From positions 1-64,000 of the forward strand of contig NZ_JAEPBH010000019.1 in assembly GCF_016632365.1 (NCBI RefSeq): a stretch of DNA of 64,000 bases. Direction: 5' to 3'. This stretch comes from Tenebrionibacter intestinalis. Its GTDB lineage: Bacteria; Pseudomonadota; Gammaproteobacteria; Enterobacterales; Enterobacteriaceae. The translations under genes were made by a program, and so were the position numbers. Within the stretch, counting starts at the first letter, position 1. Each line of letters opens with the position of its first letter. Positions 1 to 9,702 of the stretch are shown here, in pieces. Under the pieces are notes generated by a model that did not search any database, had not been told where the DNA came from, and worked only from the letters and a program-made list of their open reading frames with translations.

Positions 1-25
1 CCTGCACGAAATTGCAGGGCTTTTT
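1..25 (+). terminator. Terminator-like hairpin at the left edge
   Basis: CCTGCA and TGCAGG form a 6-bp stem around a 6-base loop and are followed by GCTTTTTG. This looks like the end of a transcript entering from the left of the window. The upstream gene is not visible. Confidence 0.4.
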
Positions 26-188
26 GCTGTCCGGCGTCGAACGGCAGGGATGGGCGCTCGCTTAGCTTTTTACCGGCTAAATGGGCTACTAACCGTTAAC
101 TGCACATGATATGTGCCTTCCAGAGTATTAATCTTATCGCTCCCCTGCTTCCTGCCTGTTCATTGTTGCAGCAGACGACAGCAAATCA

Positions 189-1283
189 TTATTGTTTCTG
201 TTGCTGCTGCAACCACTCAGAAATAAAGAGCATAATCTGCTCTGGCTGATTAAGGTCCAGTACCGGTACGGTGGCTGCGATGGCAACATCGCTGGCAAGC
301 GCGATAACATACTTATCTATTGTTAGCTCGCTAATATTACGCCCGCAGCGATCCCGAAAGAGTAATATTTTGGGTACAGTTTCATGCTTAAAGCCTTCCA
401 CCAGAATCAGATCTAACGTAGCTGCATTCATACGGCTTGCCAGCCAGAACAAGTCTGGCTCAGATGTATCCGGCGTTTCTGTCATGAGCGCCCAGCGCTT
501 ATTGCTGGCAACCAGCGTTTGTCTCGCGCCTGCTTTGCGTAATTCATAACTATCCTTGCCTGGTTTATCAACTTCCATATCATGGTGGGTATGTTTGATA
601 AGCCCTGTACGAATGCCTTTCGTGTGCAATAGCGGGATAAGCCGCTTTAAAAGCGTGGTTTTACCTGTGCCGCTCCATGCGGCAAATGCGAGTAATGGCA
701 CCGCCGGATATTTTTGCCAGCGTTGTAAATCGTCTGGTGTATTTACGTTTACGAAACTGTTGGGATCGTTAACTGTCCAGGGTTTACCGCCATGTTGGCG
801 TAAAAAAACCATTACCCGGCGTTCTCCCTTTGCCAGATACTTTTCCAGCGCCGGAATTAGCTGGCGATGCACGAGCGCAATTGTGGGATGGTCGCGCTCA
901 CCGTCATTAACCCATACGGCAGGCGAATTGCCGCGCGCTTGCCAGAGGAGCTCAGCAATGTTTTCAGGGATTTTGGGCGTATCGCAGGGACAGAACAGAA
1001 ACCATTCGCTGTTTATTGCCTGCATAATGCTGAGCATACCTGCCAGCGGGCCGGGAAAATCCGCCAGATTGTCAGGAATAACAGGTATATCGTTGTACTT
1101 ATAGGCATCCAGATTACGGTTAGCGCTGATCGCCATTTGCCCAACCTGTGGCGCAAGTAAGTGATATATATGTTTCCAGAGCGGCTGACCGTTAAGCATC
1201 AGCAGGCCTTTATCCCGGCCACCCATACGCGTAGCCCGCCCACCTGCCAGAATTACACCGCAAACCGGCATTAGCTTTGTCAT
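189..1283 (-). CDS. mobA-mobB: MobA-MobB fusion, molybdenum cofactor guanylyltransferase and adaptor protein
   Basis: A 364-residue protein with two parts. Residues 1-191 are MobA, which transfers GMP from GTP to molybdopterin to make the guanine dinucleotide cofactor; the nucleotidyltransferase motif [15 protein letters not shown] and the FCPCDTP motif are present. Residues 194-364 are MobB, a GTP-binding adaptor, with Walker A SGTGKTT near residue 204 and the KHTHHD motif. In E. coli these are separate adjacent genes. Here the reading frame runs straight through the junction ([13 protein letters not shown]) with no stop codon, so one bifunctional polypeptide is expected. The gene is transcribed divergently from yihD. 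Confidence 0.95.
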   Translation of the reverse strand: MTKLMPVCGVILAGGRATRMGGRDKGLLMLNGQPLWKHIYHLLAPQVGQMAISANRNLDAYKYNDIPVIPDNLADFPGPLAGMLSIMQAINSEWFLFCPCDTPKIPENIAELLWQARGNSPAVWVNDGERDHPTIALVHRQLIPALEKYLAKGERRVMVFLRQHGGKPWTVNDPNSFVNVNTPDDLQRWQKYPAVPLLAFAAWSGTGKTTLLKRLIPLLHTKGIRTGLIKHTHHDMEVDKPGKDSYELRKAGARQTLVASNKRWALMTETPDTSEPDLFWLASRMNAATLDLILVEGFKHETVPKILLFRDRCGRNISELTIDKYVIALASDVAIAATVPVLDLNQPEQIMLFISEWLQQQQKQ

Positions 1284-1353
1284 GAGTATCGCCTCTTTTC
1301 ATGTGGGTTTGAGCCTGCTAACGTGTCGCTTTCAGGATTTAAGGAGCACAATC

Positions 1354-1623
1354 ATGAAATGCAAACGTCTTAATGAAGTGATCGAACTGCTTCAACCTGC
1401 CTGGCAGAAGGAGCCGGAACTTAATTTGATGCAATTTTTGCAGAAACTGGCAAAAGAGTCAGGTTTTACCGGTGAATTGACGGATCTCACCGACGATATA
1501 CTGATCTATCACCTTAAAATGCGCGATGCCGCCAAAGATGAAGCGATTCCCGGCCTGAAAAAGGACTATGAAGAGGATTTCAAAACGGCATTGCTTAAGG
1601 CGCGTGGTGTCATTAAAGAGTAA
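1354..1623 (+). CDS. yihD: YihD, small conserved protein of unknown function
   Basis: 89 residues, the same length as E. coli YihD and recognisable along its whole length ([18 protein letters not shown] at the start, ARGVIKE at the end). The ATG at 1354 is chosen over upstream in-frame codons because AAGGAG lies at 1341-1346. The protein is acidic and soluble with no signal peptide or membrane segment. It sits between mobAB and srkA as in E. coli. No biochemical role can be read from the sequence. Confidence 0.93.
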   Translation: MKCKRLNEVIELLQPAWQKEPELNLMQFLQKLAKESGFTGELTDLTDDILIYHLKMRDAAKDEAIPGLKKDYEEDFKTALLKARGVIKE

Positions 1624-1697
1624 AAGCTTGTAAGCGAATCAACCGAAAAGCGTATGAAATGTTATTCTGCCCGCTGGAAAAACTTTCGGACACTGGA

Positions 1698-2684
1698 ATG
1701 ACGGCCAGCGCTTTTCATTTTCAAACTCTAAACCCGGATACTATCCTTGATGCCCTGTTTGAACAGGGTATTCGTATTGATTCAGGTTTAACGGCGCTTA
1801 ACAGCTATGAGAACCGCGTTTATCAGTTTACAGATGAAGAACGCCGGCGCTACGTTGTAAAATTTTATCGCCCCGGACGCTGGAACGCGGCACAAATTGA
1901 AGAAGAGCATCAGTTTGCTCAGGAGCTTGCTGCTGATGACGTTCCGCTTGCAGTCCCTGTTACGATCGGCGGTAAAACGTTATTTGAGCATCAGGGCTTT
2001 CTGTTTGCGTTATTTCCAAGCCTTGGCGGCCGACAGTATGAAACTGATAATCTCCAGCAAATGGAGTGGGTGGGGCGCTACCTTGGGCGTATTCATCAGA
2101 CAGGTCGTCGGCGACACTTTATGCATCGTCCCTGCTTCGGATTGCAGGAATATCTGCTGGATCCCCGAGCGTTGTTTGAATCCTCCTTACTAATTCCGGC
2201 TGCGCTTAAGCCCGCATTTTTGCACAGCGTTGATGCGCTTATTGCCGCCGTGACGCCGCGCTGGGATGAAAACGTTACAATGCTTCGTCTGCACGGCGAC
2301 TGCCATCCGGGCAACATTCTGTGGCGAGATGGACCACTCTTTGTCGATCTGGACGATGCACGAAATGGTCCGGCGGTTCAGGATGTGTGGATGTTGCTCA
2401 ATGGTGACAGAAAGGAGCAACGTATCCAGCTTGAAACGATCGTTGAAGCCTATGAAGAGTTCTCCTCGTTTGAGGTTAAAGAACTTACCCTTATTGAACC
2501 CCTGCGTGCGATGCGAATGGTCTGGTATCTTGCCTGGATCGTGCGACGTTGGGATGATCCCGCTTTTCCAGGAAGCTTCCCCTGGCTACAGGATGAGGAT
2601 TTCTGGCGAGGACAGACTGCCACTTTTAATGAGCAGGTCAGGGTTCTGAATGAACCCCCGTTACAACTCACGCCGATGTATTAA
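1698..2684 (+). CDS. srkA: SrkA, stress response Ser/Thr protein kinase
   Basis: 328 residues, the same length as E. coli SrkA (YihE). It is an APH/choline-kinase-fold protein kinase linked in enterics to the Cpx envelope stress response and survival in stationary phase. The catalytic loop [14 protein letters not shown] and the metal-binding motif [11 protein letters not shown] are intact, as is the nucleotide-binding N-lobe (SYENRVYQF). The ATG at 1698 gives [11 protein letters not shown], which aligns with the known N-terminus; an earlier ATG at 1659 would add 13 unsupported residues. The gene ends 25 bp before dsbA and the two are probably co-transcribed, as in E. coli. Confidence 0.95.
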   Translation: MTASAFHFQTLNPDTILDALFEQGIRIDSGLTALNSYENRVYQFTDEERRRYVVKFYRPGRWNAAQIEEEHQFAQELAADDVPLAVPVTIGGKTLFEHQGFLFALFPSLGGRQYETDNLQQMEWVGRYLGRIHQTGRRRHFMHRPCFGLQEYLLDPRALFESSLLIPAALKPAFLHSVDALIAAVTPRWDENVTMLRLHGDCHPGNILWRDGPLFVDLDDARNGPAVQDVWMLLNGDRKEQRIQLETIVEAYEEFSSFEVKELTLIEPLRAMRMVWYLAWIVRRWDDPAFPGSFPWLQDEDFWRGQTATFNEQVRVLNEPPLQLTPMY

Positions 2685-2709
2685 AAAGACGTTCAGGAGA
2701 AAAAGTAAG

Positions 2710-3333
2710 ATGAAAAAGTTTTGGTTGGCACTGGCAGGCATGGTACTGGCGTTCAGCGCCTGCGCGGCCCAGATAACAGATGGTAAGCAATATACAACGC
2801 TGGCAAATCCTGTTCAGGGCGAGCCGCAGGTGCTGGAGTTCTTTTCCTTTTACTGCCCGCACTGCTACCAGTTTGAGCATGTGCTGCATGTTTCCGACAA
2901 TGTGAAGAAAAAGCTGCCGGAAGGCGTCAAAATGACCAAATATCACGTTGAATTTCTGGGGCCGCTGGGCAAGCAGTTATCTCAGGCGTGGGCGGTGGCG
3001 ATAGCGCTGGGCGTGGAAGAGAAAATTTCTTCGCCAATGTTTGATGCCGTTCAGAAAACTCAGACAATCAATAATGTTGACGATATTCGCAAAGTCTTTA
3101 TTGATGCAGGCGTGAAGCCGGAAGAGTACGATGCGGCCTGGAATAGCTTTGTCGTAAAATCACTGGTTGCTCAGCAGGAAAAAGCCGCAGCCGATTTACA
3201 GCTACAGGGTGTGCCGGCAATGTTTGTTAATGGCAAATACCAACTGAATCCGCAGGGAATGGACACCAGTAATATGGATACCTTTATCCAGGAGTATGCC
3301 AATACGGTAAATTTCCTGGTTGAGAAAAAATAA
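2710..3333 (+). CDS. dsbA: DsbA, periplasmic thiol:disulfide oxidase
   Basis: 207 residues. DsbA introduces disulfide bonds into exported proteins and is reoxidised by DsbB. The thioredoxin-like active site CPHC (C49-C52) and the cis-proline loop GVPAMF are present. The N-terminal 19-20 residues are a signal peptide. Its end reads LAFSACAAQ where E. coli has LAFSASAAQ, so an unusual cysteine sits at the cleavage region and looks like a poor lipobox. CAGGAG upstream of the ATG at 2710 supports the start. E. coli has yihF after dsbA; here yihG follows directly in the opposite direction. Confidence 0.96.
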   Translation: MKKFWLALAGMVLAFSACAAQITDGKQYTTLANPVQGEPQVLEFFSFYCPHCYQFEHVLHVSDNVKKKLPEGVKMTKYHVEFLGPLGKQLSQAWAVAIALGVEEKISSPMFDAVQKTQTINNVDDIRKVFIDAGVKPEEYDAAWNSFVVKSLVAQQEKAAADLQLQGVPAMFVNGKYQLNPQGMDTSNMDTFIQEYANTVNFLVEKK

Positions 3334-3352
3334 TACCGCCAGAAAAGCATGC

Positions 3353-3380
3353 AAAAAGCCGGTCAGTAACCGGCTTTTTT
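3353..3380. terminator. Bidirectional terminator between dsbA and yihG
   Basis: AAAAAGCCGGT and ACCGGCTTTTTT form a strong stem with A-rich and T-rich flanks, so it can terminate dsbA on the plus strand and yihG on the minus strand. It overlaps the end of yihG. Confidence 0.85.
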
Positions 3381-4271
3381 ATAGCGTTTTTTTATTGCTT
3401 CAAGCCTGTCATCTTTCTGCGACCATAGCGTATTCAGCCATAGCTGGAAGCGACGCTTAAAGTTTTTGTCGTTGGTATAATCACCATGCAGATCTTCTGC
3501 AATCGGTATCAGGTTTACTTGCACGACGACATGCGTTAGCCGGCCGCACAGCATGTCGTAAAAGGGGCTATGCGTATTTTGCGGATAGCAGAGCGTTACA
3601 TCGAGTAACTTATCAAACTGACTGCCCAGCACGTTGAGCGCCATAGCGATGCCCGCAGCCTTTGGCGCGAGCAGGTTGCGAAACGGCGAGCGGGTTTGCA
3701 GGCGTTTTTCCTCCGTAAGCCTTGAACCTTCAACAAAATTTACGATAGTGGTTGGCCAGGCGCGAAATTTTTCGCAGGAACGCCGCGTGGTTTCCACATC
3801 TTTACCGCGTTTTTCCGGATGGCGAATCAGATAACTGCGGGAATAGCGTTTCATGAACGGCATATCAAGCGCCCAGCATGCCAGGCCAATAAACGGTACC
3901 CAAGCCAGTTGCTGCTTGAGAAAATATTTGTTAACCGGGATATGTTTGCGAAACAGTACGCAGAGAATAACAATATCCGCCCAGCTTTGATGATTGCAGA
4001 TAAGTAAATACCAATTCTTTTTGCTCAATCCCTCCAGGCCTTCTGTGTTCCACTTCAGACGGGGGTTCAGATATAGCAGCAGCGCCAGCCCTTCACACCA
4101 GCAGTACATCATAAAATTGCAGAAGCGGGAGATTGAACGCCAGATAACAGGTACTGGCAGCAAAAGCTTAAGTAAACCGGCCAGTATAATTGGCACTGAA
4201 CAAGCAACCGTCACCAGAATGGTGAGCGGAATGCTCAAAAATAATGTGAGTGTGGCGAGCAATCTCGTCAT
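3363..4271 (-). CDS. yihG: YihG, membrane acyltransferase (PlsC/AGPAT family)
   Basis: 302 residues. The glycerolipid acyltransferase motifs are clear: NHQSWAD (the HX4D catalytic motif) and FVEGSR (acceptor binding). An N-terminal hydrophobic stretch (residues 1-50, [19 protein letters not shown]) anchors it in the inner membrane. E. coli YihG is an accessory 1-acyl-glycerol-3-phosphate acyltransferase alongside PlsC. The start at MTRLLA agrees with the conserved N-terminal region. It converges with dsbA on a shared terminator. Confidence 0.93.
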   Translation of the reverse strand: MTRLLATLTLFLSIPLTILVTVACSVPIILAGLLKLLLPVPVIWRSISRFCNFMMYCWCEGLALLLYLNPRLKWNTEGLEGLSKKNWYLLICNHQSWADIVILCVLFRKHIPVNKYFLKQQLAWVPFIGLACWALDMPFMKRYSRSYLIRHPEKRGKDVETTRRSCEKFRAWPTTIVNFVEGSRLTEEKRLQTRSPFRNLLAPKAAGIAMALNVLGSQFDKLLDVTLCYPQNTHSPFYDMLCGRLTHVVVQVNLIPIAEDLHGDYTNDKNFKRRFQLWLNTLWSQKDDRLEAIKKRYKKAGY

Positions 4272-4703
4272 AATATTTTTTCAGTTTTTTAACAAATAAT
4301 GTGTGCTGGAAATCCCTTATCAGGGCGCAAATCTTAGCAGAAAACGTAAGTGGATGATGATACTTAGCGTCGCTGACGCCATCATGACAACGTGATGTTT
4401 TTGCCGACGTATCATAACGTCTTTTAATATCCACATGAACCTCTACTTGTTTAGGTAATATTTTTTTATCTATGATTTATTTAATTTCCTGAAAAACATG
4501 AATTAAATATGTGAACGGGTTGTTTTTTTCAATAGAGATGGACAACTGAGAATATTTTGTGCACAAAGTTATCCACAGCATAAGGGATTCCGGATCCGCC
4601 AGAAATGGTATAACTTTTGCCGTTTGCGGGTGGAGTATTTCATGTTTTTAGCCTGTCTGTGGCATTCTTTAGGGACAGACTGATAAACCAGGCGCGGAAT
4701 ACT
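4272..4703 (+). other. yihG-polA intergenic region with a consensus DnaA box
   Basis: This AT-rich gap holds the divergent promoters of yihG and polA. A perfect consensus DnaA box, TTATCCACA, lies at 4569-4577, about 125 bp before the polA start. No supported gene was found in it. Whether DnaA acts here is inference. Confidence 0.5.
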
Positions 4704-7490
4704 ATGGCCCAGATCGCACAAAACCCTCTTATCCTTGTTGATGGCTCCTCCTATCTTTATCGGGCATATCATGCCTTTCCGCCACTGACTAATAAAGCTG
4801 GTGAGCCGACAGGGGCGATGTATGGCGTGCTTAATATGCTTCGCAGCCTGCTGATGCAGTACCAGCCTACTCACGCCGCTGTGGTGTTTGATGCGAAGGG
4901 CAAAACATTCCGTGACGAATTGTTTGAAAGCTATAAATCGCATCGTCCGCCAATGCCGGACGATCTGCGCGCTCAGATTGATCCATTGCATAAAATGGTT
5001 AAAGCAATGGGGCTTTCGCTGCTGGCGATTTCCGGTGTGGAAGCCGATGATGTTATTGGTACGCTTGCGCAGGAAGCCGAACGCGCCGGGCGCCATGTGC
5101 TTATCAGTACTGGCGATAAAGATATGGCGCAACTTGTCACGCCGTCTATTACGCTCATCAATACGATGAATAACACCATTCTCGGCCCGGAGGAGGTGAA
5201 AACGAAATATGGCGTACCGCCTGAGTTGATTATTGATTTTCTGGCGCTGATGGGGGATTCCTCTGACAACATACCCGGCGTGCCGGGGGTGGGGGAAAAG
5301 ACGGCGCTGGCGCTGCTTCAGGGGCTGGGCGGCCTGGATGCGCTGTATGCGCATCCTGAAAAAATTGCCGATCTCAACTTTCGTGGCGCTAAAACTATGG
5401 CGGCGAAGTTACAGCAGCATCAAGAGATGGCACGGCTTTCTTTCCAACTGGCAACCATCAAAACCGATGTTGAGCTGGCGTTGACCTGCGAGCAGTTGGA
5501 AATTCAGCCGCCTCATACTGAGGCGCTTGTGGATATGTTCCGCCATTATGATTTCAAACGCTGGACTGCCGATGTGGAAACCGGAACCTGGCTAAAGCCG
5601 AAGGGCGCAAAATCGGTTAGCGCGTCTAAAGCCACAATTCAGGTGGTGGAGGATGCACAAACGTCGGGCTGCGCGCTGTCCCGGGAGCATTACGTGACTA
5701 TCCTTGACGAAGCTACGCTGAAATCATGGATTGAGCGCCTTAAAAAAGCGCCGGTTATTGCGTTTGATACAGAAACCGATAGCCTGGATAACCATACGGC
5801 GAATCTGGTTGGCCTTTCTTTTGCCATTGAGCCAGGTCAGGCGGCATATGTGCCGGTGGCGCATGATTACCTTGATGCGCCGGAACAACTTGATCTGAAT
5901 ACGGTTCTTGCATTGCTTAAGCCGCTGTTAGAAGACGAAAAAATACGTAAGGTTGGTCAAAACCTGAAATTTGATCGCGGTATACTTGATAATTATGGTA
6001 TTGAATTGCGTGGTATTGCTTTTGATACCATGCTGGAGTCTTACATTCTGGATAGCGTGGCTGGCCGTCACGATATGGACAGCCTGGCGAACCGCTGGCT
6101 AAAACATAAAACCATTTCTTTTGAAGAGATTGCCGGGAAAGGCAAAAAACAGCTTACCTTTAATCAAATCGATCTGGAAACGGCTGGCTGCTATGCGGCT
6201 GAAGATGCGGACGTTACGTTACAGTTACACCTGAAAATGTGGCCGTTGCTGGAGAAAGAAAAAGGGCCGCGGCAAGTGTTTGAGCACATTGAAATGCCGC
6301 TGGTGCCGGTGCTGTCACGCATTGAGCGCAATGGCGTAAAAATCGATCCGGCGGTGCTTCATGCTCATTCTGATGAACTGGCGAAGCGGTTGATGGAACT
6401 GGAACAACAGGCGCATATGCTGGCAGACGAGCCGTTTAACCTTTCATCACCGAAGCAGTTGCAAACTATCTTGTTTGAAAAACAGGGCATTAAGCCGTTA
6501 AAGAAAACGCCGGGCGGCGCGCCATCCACTTCTGAAGAGGTGCTTGAAGAACTGGCGCTGGATTATCCGCTGGCGAAGGTCATCCTGGAGTATCGCGGGC
6601 TGGCAAAGCTAAAAACGACCTATACCGATAAGCTGCCGTTGATGATCAACCCAAAAACTGGTCGTGTGCACACTTCTTATCATCAGGCGATTACGGCAAC
6701 CGGGCGTCTGTCATCAACCGATCCTAATCTACAAAATATCCCGGTGCGTAATGAAGAGGGGCGTCGTATTCGCCAGGCGTTCATCGCCCCGGAGGGGTAT
6801 ACTATTGTCGCTGCGGATTACTCTCAAATTGAATTGCGTATTATGGCGCATCTGTCGCGGGATAAAGGGTTGTTGCAGGCGTTTGCGCAGGGGAAAGATA
6901 TTCACCGCGCAACGGCTGCTGAAGTGTTCGGTTTACCTCTGGAGAGCGTCAGTAATGAGCAACGCCGTAGCGCTAAGGCTATTAACTTCGGTCTTATTTA
7001 TGGCATGAGCGCATTCGGATTGTCGCGCCAGCTTAATATTTCGCGTAAAGAATCGCAGCGTTATATGGATCTCTATTTCGAACGCTATCCGGGCGTGCTG
7101 GAATATATGGAGCGCACCCGCCTGCAGGCTAAAGAACAGGGATATGTTGAAACGCTGGATGGCCGCCGCCTGTGGCTTGCGGATATCAATGCCAGCAACG
7201 GCGCGCGGCGCGCGGCGGCAGAGCGTGCAGCGATCAACGCCCCGATGCAGGGGACTGCGGCAGATATCATTAAGCGGGCAATGATTGCCGTGGATGACTG
7301 GCTTGAGCAGGAAAAACCCAGAGTGAAAATGATAATGCAAGTACACGATGAACTGGTGTTTGAAGTGCATAAAGATGACGTGGAAGCTGCCTCAGAGAAA
7401 ATTCATGAACTGATGGAAGGCAGTATGAAGCTTGACGTACCGCTGCTGGTGGAAGTGGGCAGCGGTAAAAACTGGGGGGAAGCGCATTAA
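4704..7490 (+). CDS. polA: DNA polymerase I
   Basis: 928 residues from the ATG at 4704 ([21 protein letters not shown]), the same length as E. coli Pol I. Domains in order are a 5'-3' exonuclease (residues 1-320; [30 protein letters not shown]), a 3'-5' proofreading exonuclease (about 325-515; [11 protein letters not shown]) and a family A polymerase (about 520-928; [11 protein letters not shown] motif [15 protein letters not shown] motif [12 protein letters not shown] motif C). It fills repair gaps and removes Okazaki primers. An in-frame extension upstream to 4617 has no homology and was not used. Confidence 0.97.
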   Translation: MAQIAQNPLILVDGSSYLYRAYHAFPPLTNKAGEPTGAMYGVLNMLRSLLMQYQPTHAAVVFDAKGKTFRDELFESYKSHRPPMPDDLRAQIDPLHKMVKAMGLSLLAISGVEADDVIGTLAQEAERAGRHVLISTGDKDMAQLVTPSITLINTMNNTILGPEEVKTKYGVPPELIIDFLALMGDSSDNIPGVPGVGEKTALALLQGLGGLDALYAHPEKIADLNFRGAKTMAAKLQQHQEMARLSFQLATIKTDVELALTCEQLEIQPPHTEALVDMFRHYDFKRWTADVETGTWLKPKGAKSVSASKATIQVVEDAQTSGCALSREHYVTILDEATLKSWIERLKKAPVIAFDTETDSLDNHTANLVGLSFAIEPGQAAYVPVAHDYLDAPEQLDLNTVLALLKPLLEDEKIRKVGQNLKFDRGILDNYGIELRGIAFDTMLESYILDSVAGRHDMDSLANRWLKHKTISFEEIAGKGKKQLTFNQIDLETAGCYAAEDADVTLQLHLKMWPLLEKEKGPRQVFEHIEMPLVPVLSRIERNGVKIDPAVLHAHSDELAKRLMELEQQAHMLADEPFNLSSPKQLQTILFEKQGIKPLKKTPGGAPSTSEEVLEELALDYPLAKVILEYRGLAKLKTTYTDKLPLMINPKTGRVHTSYHQAITATGRLSSTDPNLQNIPVRNEEGRRIRQAFIAPEGYTIVAADYSQIELRIMAHLSRDKGLLQAFAQGKDIHRATAAEVFGLPLESVSNEQRRSAKAINFGLIYGMSAFGLSRQLNISRKESQRYMDLYFERYPGVLEYMERTRLQAKEQGYVETLDGRRLWLADINASNGARRAAAERAAINAPMQGTAADIIKRAMIAVDDWLEQEKPRVKMIMQVHDELVFEVHKDDVEAASEKIHELMEGSMKLDVPLLVEVGSGKNWGEAH

Positions 7491-7641
7491 TGCAGCCCTC
7501 TGTTGTGAAAGCTTTTTTTCGTAATTAAGCAACATAAAAGCCGTTAATTTGTGATGTTCGTCCAATTTCATTCGTCAAAAAGTGAAAAAAAACTACGAAA
7601 GGGACTTTTTCTGTAGCAAAAAAAAAGGTAGAGTTAGCGGT

Positions 7642-7749
7642 GTAGGGTACAGAGGTAAGATGTTCTATCTTTCAGACCTTTTACTTCACGTAATCGGATT
7701 TGGCTGAATATTTAGCCGCCCCGGCCATCGCTGGTCGGGGCGTTTTTTT
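7642..7749 (+). ncRNA. spf: Spot 42 small RNA
   Basis: The sequence GTAGGGTACAGAGGTAAGAT and most of the following body match enterobacterial Spot 42. It ends in the expected GC-rich hairpin (CCCCGGCC ... GGTCGGGGCG) and a T run. Spot 42 is an Hfq-dependent base-pairing RNA, repressed by cAMP-CRP, that limits use of secondary carbon sources such as galactose. Its position just after polA is conserved. TTTGTGATGTTCGTCC about 100 bp upstream contains one good CRP half-site (TGTGA). Confidence 0.93.
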
Positions 7750-7770
7750 GTGTGGCTTTTACCGCAGTGG

Positions 7771-7789
7771 CACGTACAATTTGTACGTG
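7771..7789. repeat. 19-bp near-perfect palindrome between spf and yihA
   Basis: CACGTACAA and TTGTACGTG are exact inverted arms around a single T. It lies 9 bp past the end of yihA and 22 bp past the Spot 42 terminator. There is no T run, so it is not an ordinary terminator. It could be a protein-binding site or an RNA hairpin at the end of the yihA transcript. Confidence 0.4.
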
Positions 7790-7797
7790 TTCATCCC

Positions 7798-8436
7798 TTA
7801 AGGCTGTGAAGATGCCTGCTCATCCTCAATGGCGGGCAGGTCATTAAACCAGCTATCCAGCTTCTGGCGAAGTTTATCCACGCCTAATTTTTTCAGTGAT
7901 GAAAACGCGTCTACCTGCACATCTCCGTTAAATGCCATTACGGCTTCACGCACCATATTAAGCTGCGCTTTGCGCGCGCCTGAAGCAAGCTTGTCGGCTT
8001 TTGTCAGTAGTACCAGTACCGGGATATTGCAGTCTACCGCCCATTCTATCATCTGTTGATCCAGATCTTTCAGAGGATGACGTATATCCATTAATACTAC
8101 CAGGCCCTGTAGACAATGGCGCATCTGTAGGTATTCACCCAGCGCCCGCTGCCATTTGCGCTTCATTTCTTCCGGTACTTCGGCGTAACCGTAACCGGGT
8201 AAATCCACCAGACGTTTTCCATCGGCGACCTGAAACAGATTGATAAGCTGCGTTCGGCCTGGGGTTTTACTGGTGCGCGCCAGATTTTTTTGATTAGTCA
8301 GCGTATTTAGCGCGCTGGATTTTCCCGCATTTGAGCGCCCGGCAAACGCAATTTCAATTCCAGTGTCGGCAGGCAAATGGCGGATGTCCGGCGCACTGGT
8401 GACAAAGTGCGTAAGCTGATAGTTCCAGTTAGTCAA
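7798..8436 (-). CDS. engB: EngB (YihA/YsxC), ribosome-biogenesis GTPase
   Basis: 212 residues. It is a TRAFAC-class GTPase needed for 50S subunit assembly. The G motifs are intact: GRSNAGKSS (G1), TPGRTQ (G2), [10 protein letters not shown] (G3), TKADK (G4) and SSLKK (G5). A TTG start at 8436 is preferred because GGAG lies 9 bases upstream and the resulting [11 protein letters not shown] aligns with the E. coli N-terminus. An in-frame GTG at 8451 would put the same GGAG inside the gene. It converges with spf. Confidence 0.94.
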   Translation of the reverse strand: MTNWNYQLTHFVTSAPDIRHLPADTGIEIAFAGRSNAGKSSALNTLTNQKNLARTSKTPGRTQLINLFQVADGKRLVDLPGYGYAEVPEEMKRKWQRALGEYLQMRHCLQGLVVLMDIRHPLKDLDQQMIEWAVDCNIPVLVLLTKADKLASGARKAQLNMVREAVMAFNGDVQVDAFSSLKKLGVDKLRQKLDSWFNDLPAIEDEQASSQP

Positions 8437-8693
8437 AATGGTTGTCTCCACAGGGATGAGGCGTTGACGAGGATTATACCTGAATGGCGCTAAAAGACGG
8501 CGTTTAGTGAAGTCTGCTTATGTAGGAAGTCTGCCCCGATAGTTTGTGAGACATTGGCTATAACATTGTGAGGAAATTGTAGCTTTGTGTAGTAACATAA
8601 AAAAATAAATCATTATGAAACATATTGTTATTTGTTACGGGTCTGTTTCATTGCCGCTTCGCTTACTGACAATGCCTTGTGAAGGAAAGGGAT

Positions 8694-8937
8694 TAAGATA
8701 AAGTATATTCCAGAAGCAAGGGCGCTTCTGGTAGTAAGCTCAGGGATGACAGGATGTCATAAGAGCAGGGAGTAAAGCCAGGATGGCGAACGTCTGGAGA
8801 CGTATAAAAAGGAAATGGACACAGACAGTGGACGTTAGCTGCTAAAGGAAAAACAGGGTTGTTGTTAGCAGACAAGGAATGTATGACTCCGTTATTTAGA
8901 GTCGAATGGGCGGCAGAGCAATCTGCCGCCTTTTTTC
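8694..8937 (+). ncRNA. csrC: CsrC small RNA, CsrA-sequestering
   Basis: The region between yihA and yihI holds the conserved pieces of CsrC: AACGTCTGGAGACGT, GCTAAAGGAAAAACAGGGT and the terminator GGCGGCAGA-GCAA-TCTGCCGCC followed by TTTTTTCTTT. I count about ten GGA motifs, several in hairpin loops such as CAGGATG and TGGAGA, as expected of an RNA that titrates the translational regulator CsrA. The 3' end near 8937 is firm; the 5' end is estimated from the usual length of about 245 nt. Confidence 0.88.
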
Positions 8938-9004
8938 TTTGCTAACTTTCTGCCAGAATCCACGGCAATTCTATACTCATAATATCCGCTCAGGGCGTTA
9001 AATC

Positions 9005-9508
9005 ATGAAGCAACCCACCACTTCACACGGCAAAAAGCCCGCAAAATCCCGTCGCGTAAACCGCGAAGAGCTTGATCAAAACGCGCGCGCGCGCAAACGC
9101 CAGAAAAAACGCCGTGGCAAAGCGCCAGGCAGTCGTTTTGGCGCAACGCAGCAGAATACTGCGGGGGATAAAAGCGCTGGCGTAAGAGATCCACGCACAG
9201 GCAGTAAAAAACCCGTGGCACTGGGCAGTAAAAGCGTACCGGTTGCTGCGCAGGCTGCATCGGTGAAAAAAGCGGCGCTGTCGCCGCGTGAAGAACTGGA
9301 AAAACTGGAGAGCGACGAACGCCTGGACGGGCTGCTTGAACGCGTGGAAAACGGCGAAACGCTCACTGTTGCTGAGCAAAACTGGGTGGATGCCCAGCTC
9401 GATCGTATTGACGAACTTATGCAGCAACTCGGCCTTTCTTATGATGACGAAGAAGAAGCTGAAGACGTGCAGGATGATATGATGCGTCTGCTACGTGGTG
9501 ATAAGTAA
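9005..9508 (+). CDS. yihI: YihI, Der GTPase-activating protein
   Basis: 167 residues. The basic N-terminal half is low-complexity ([31 protein letters not shown]). The acidic C-terminal half contains the conserved [22 protein letters not shown] segment and ends MMRLLRGDK. In E. coli YihI stimulates the GTPase Der and so modulates 50S ribosome assembly. It follows csrC as in E. coli. The conserved MK start is used. Confidence 0.93.
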   Translation: MKQPTTSHGKKPAKSRRVNREELDQNARARKRQKKRRGKAPGSRFGATQQNTAGDKSAGVRDPRTGSKKPVALGSKSVPVAAQAASVKKAALSPREELEKLESDERLDGLLERVENGETLTVAEQNWVDAQLDRIDELMQQLGLSYDDEEEAEDVQDDMMRLLRGDK

Positions 9509-9520
9509 CGTTTTTACACT

Positions 9521-9700
9521 ATGGGCCTGCCAGTTCTGCTCCTCATTCTGCCAGCAGTGTGTTATCTGGGGTGGTTATTCGCTAAACTACACCGGTTATC
9601 GCATCGCCAGCGCTGGCTTCGCAGCCGCCTTTCTTCCCGTTACTGCGGGAATACGGTGCAGACTGGGCGCGGGCGTTTGCGGCAACGTCGGAAGGAGTGA
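9521..9700 (+). CDS. Possible small membrane protein between yihI and hemN
   Basis: A 59-codon open frame starting 12 bp after yihI and ending in the hemN ribosome binding site (AAGGAGTGA). The N-terminus is hydrophobic (MGLPVLLLILPAVCYLGWLFAKL) and would make one membrane segment, followed by a very basic Arg-rich tail. Some related gamma-proteobacteria carry a longer single-span protein in this gap, so this could be its truncated remnant. Translation would be coupled to hemN. I do not recognise a function. Confidence 0.4.
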   Translation: MGLPVLLLILPAVCYLGWLFAKLHRLSHRQRWLRSRLSSRYCGNTVQTGRGRLRQRRKE

Positions 9701-9702
9701 GT

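Noticed and set aside
4569..5354. 261-codon open frame on the minus strand
   Set aside because: It is antisense to the start of polA, which has full homology and all catalytic motifs; the frame has no family resemblance or ribosome site.
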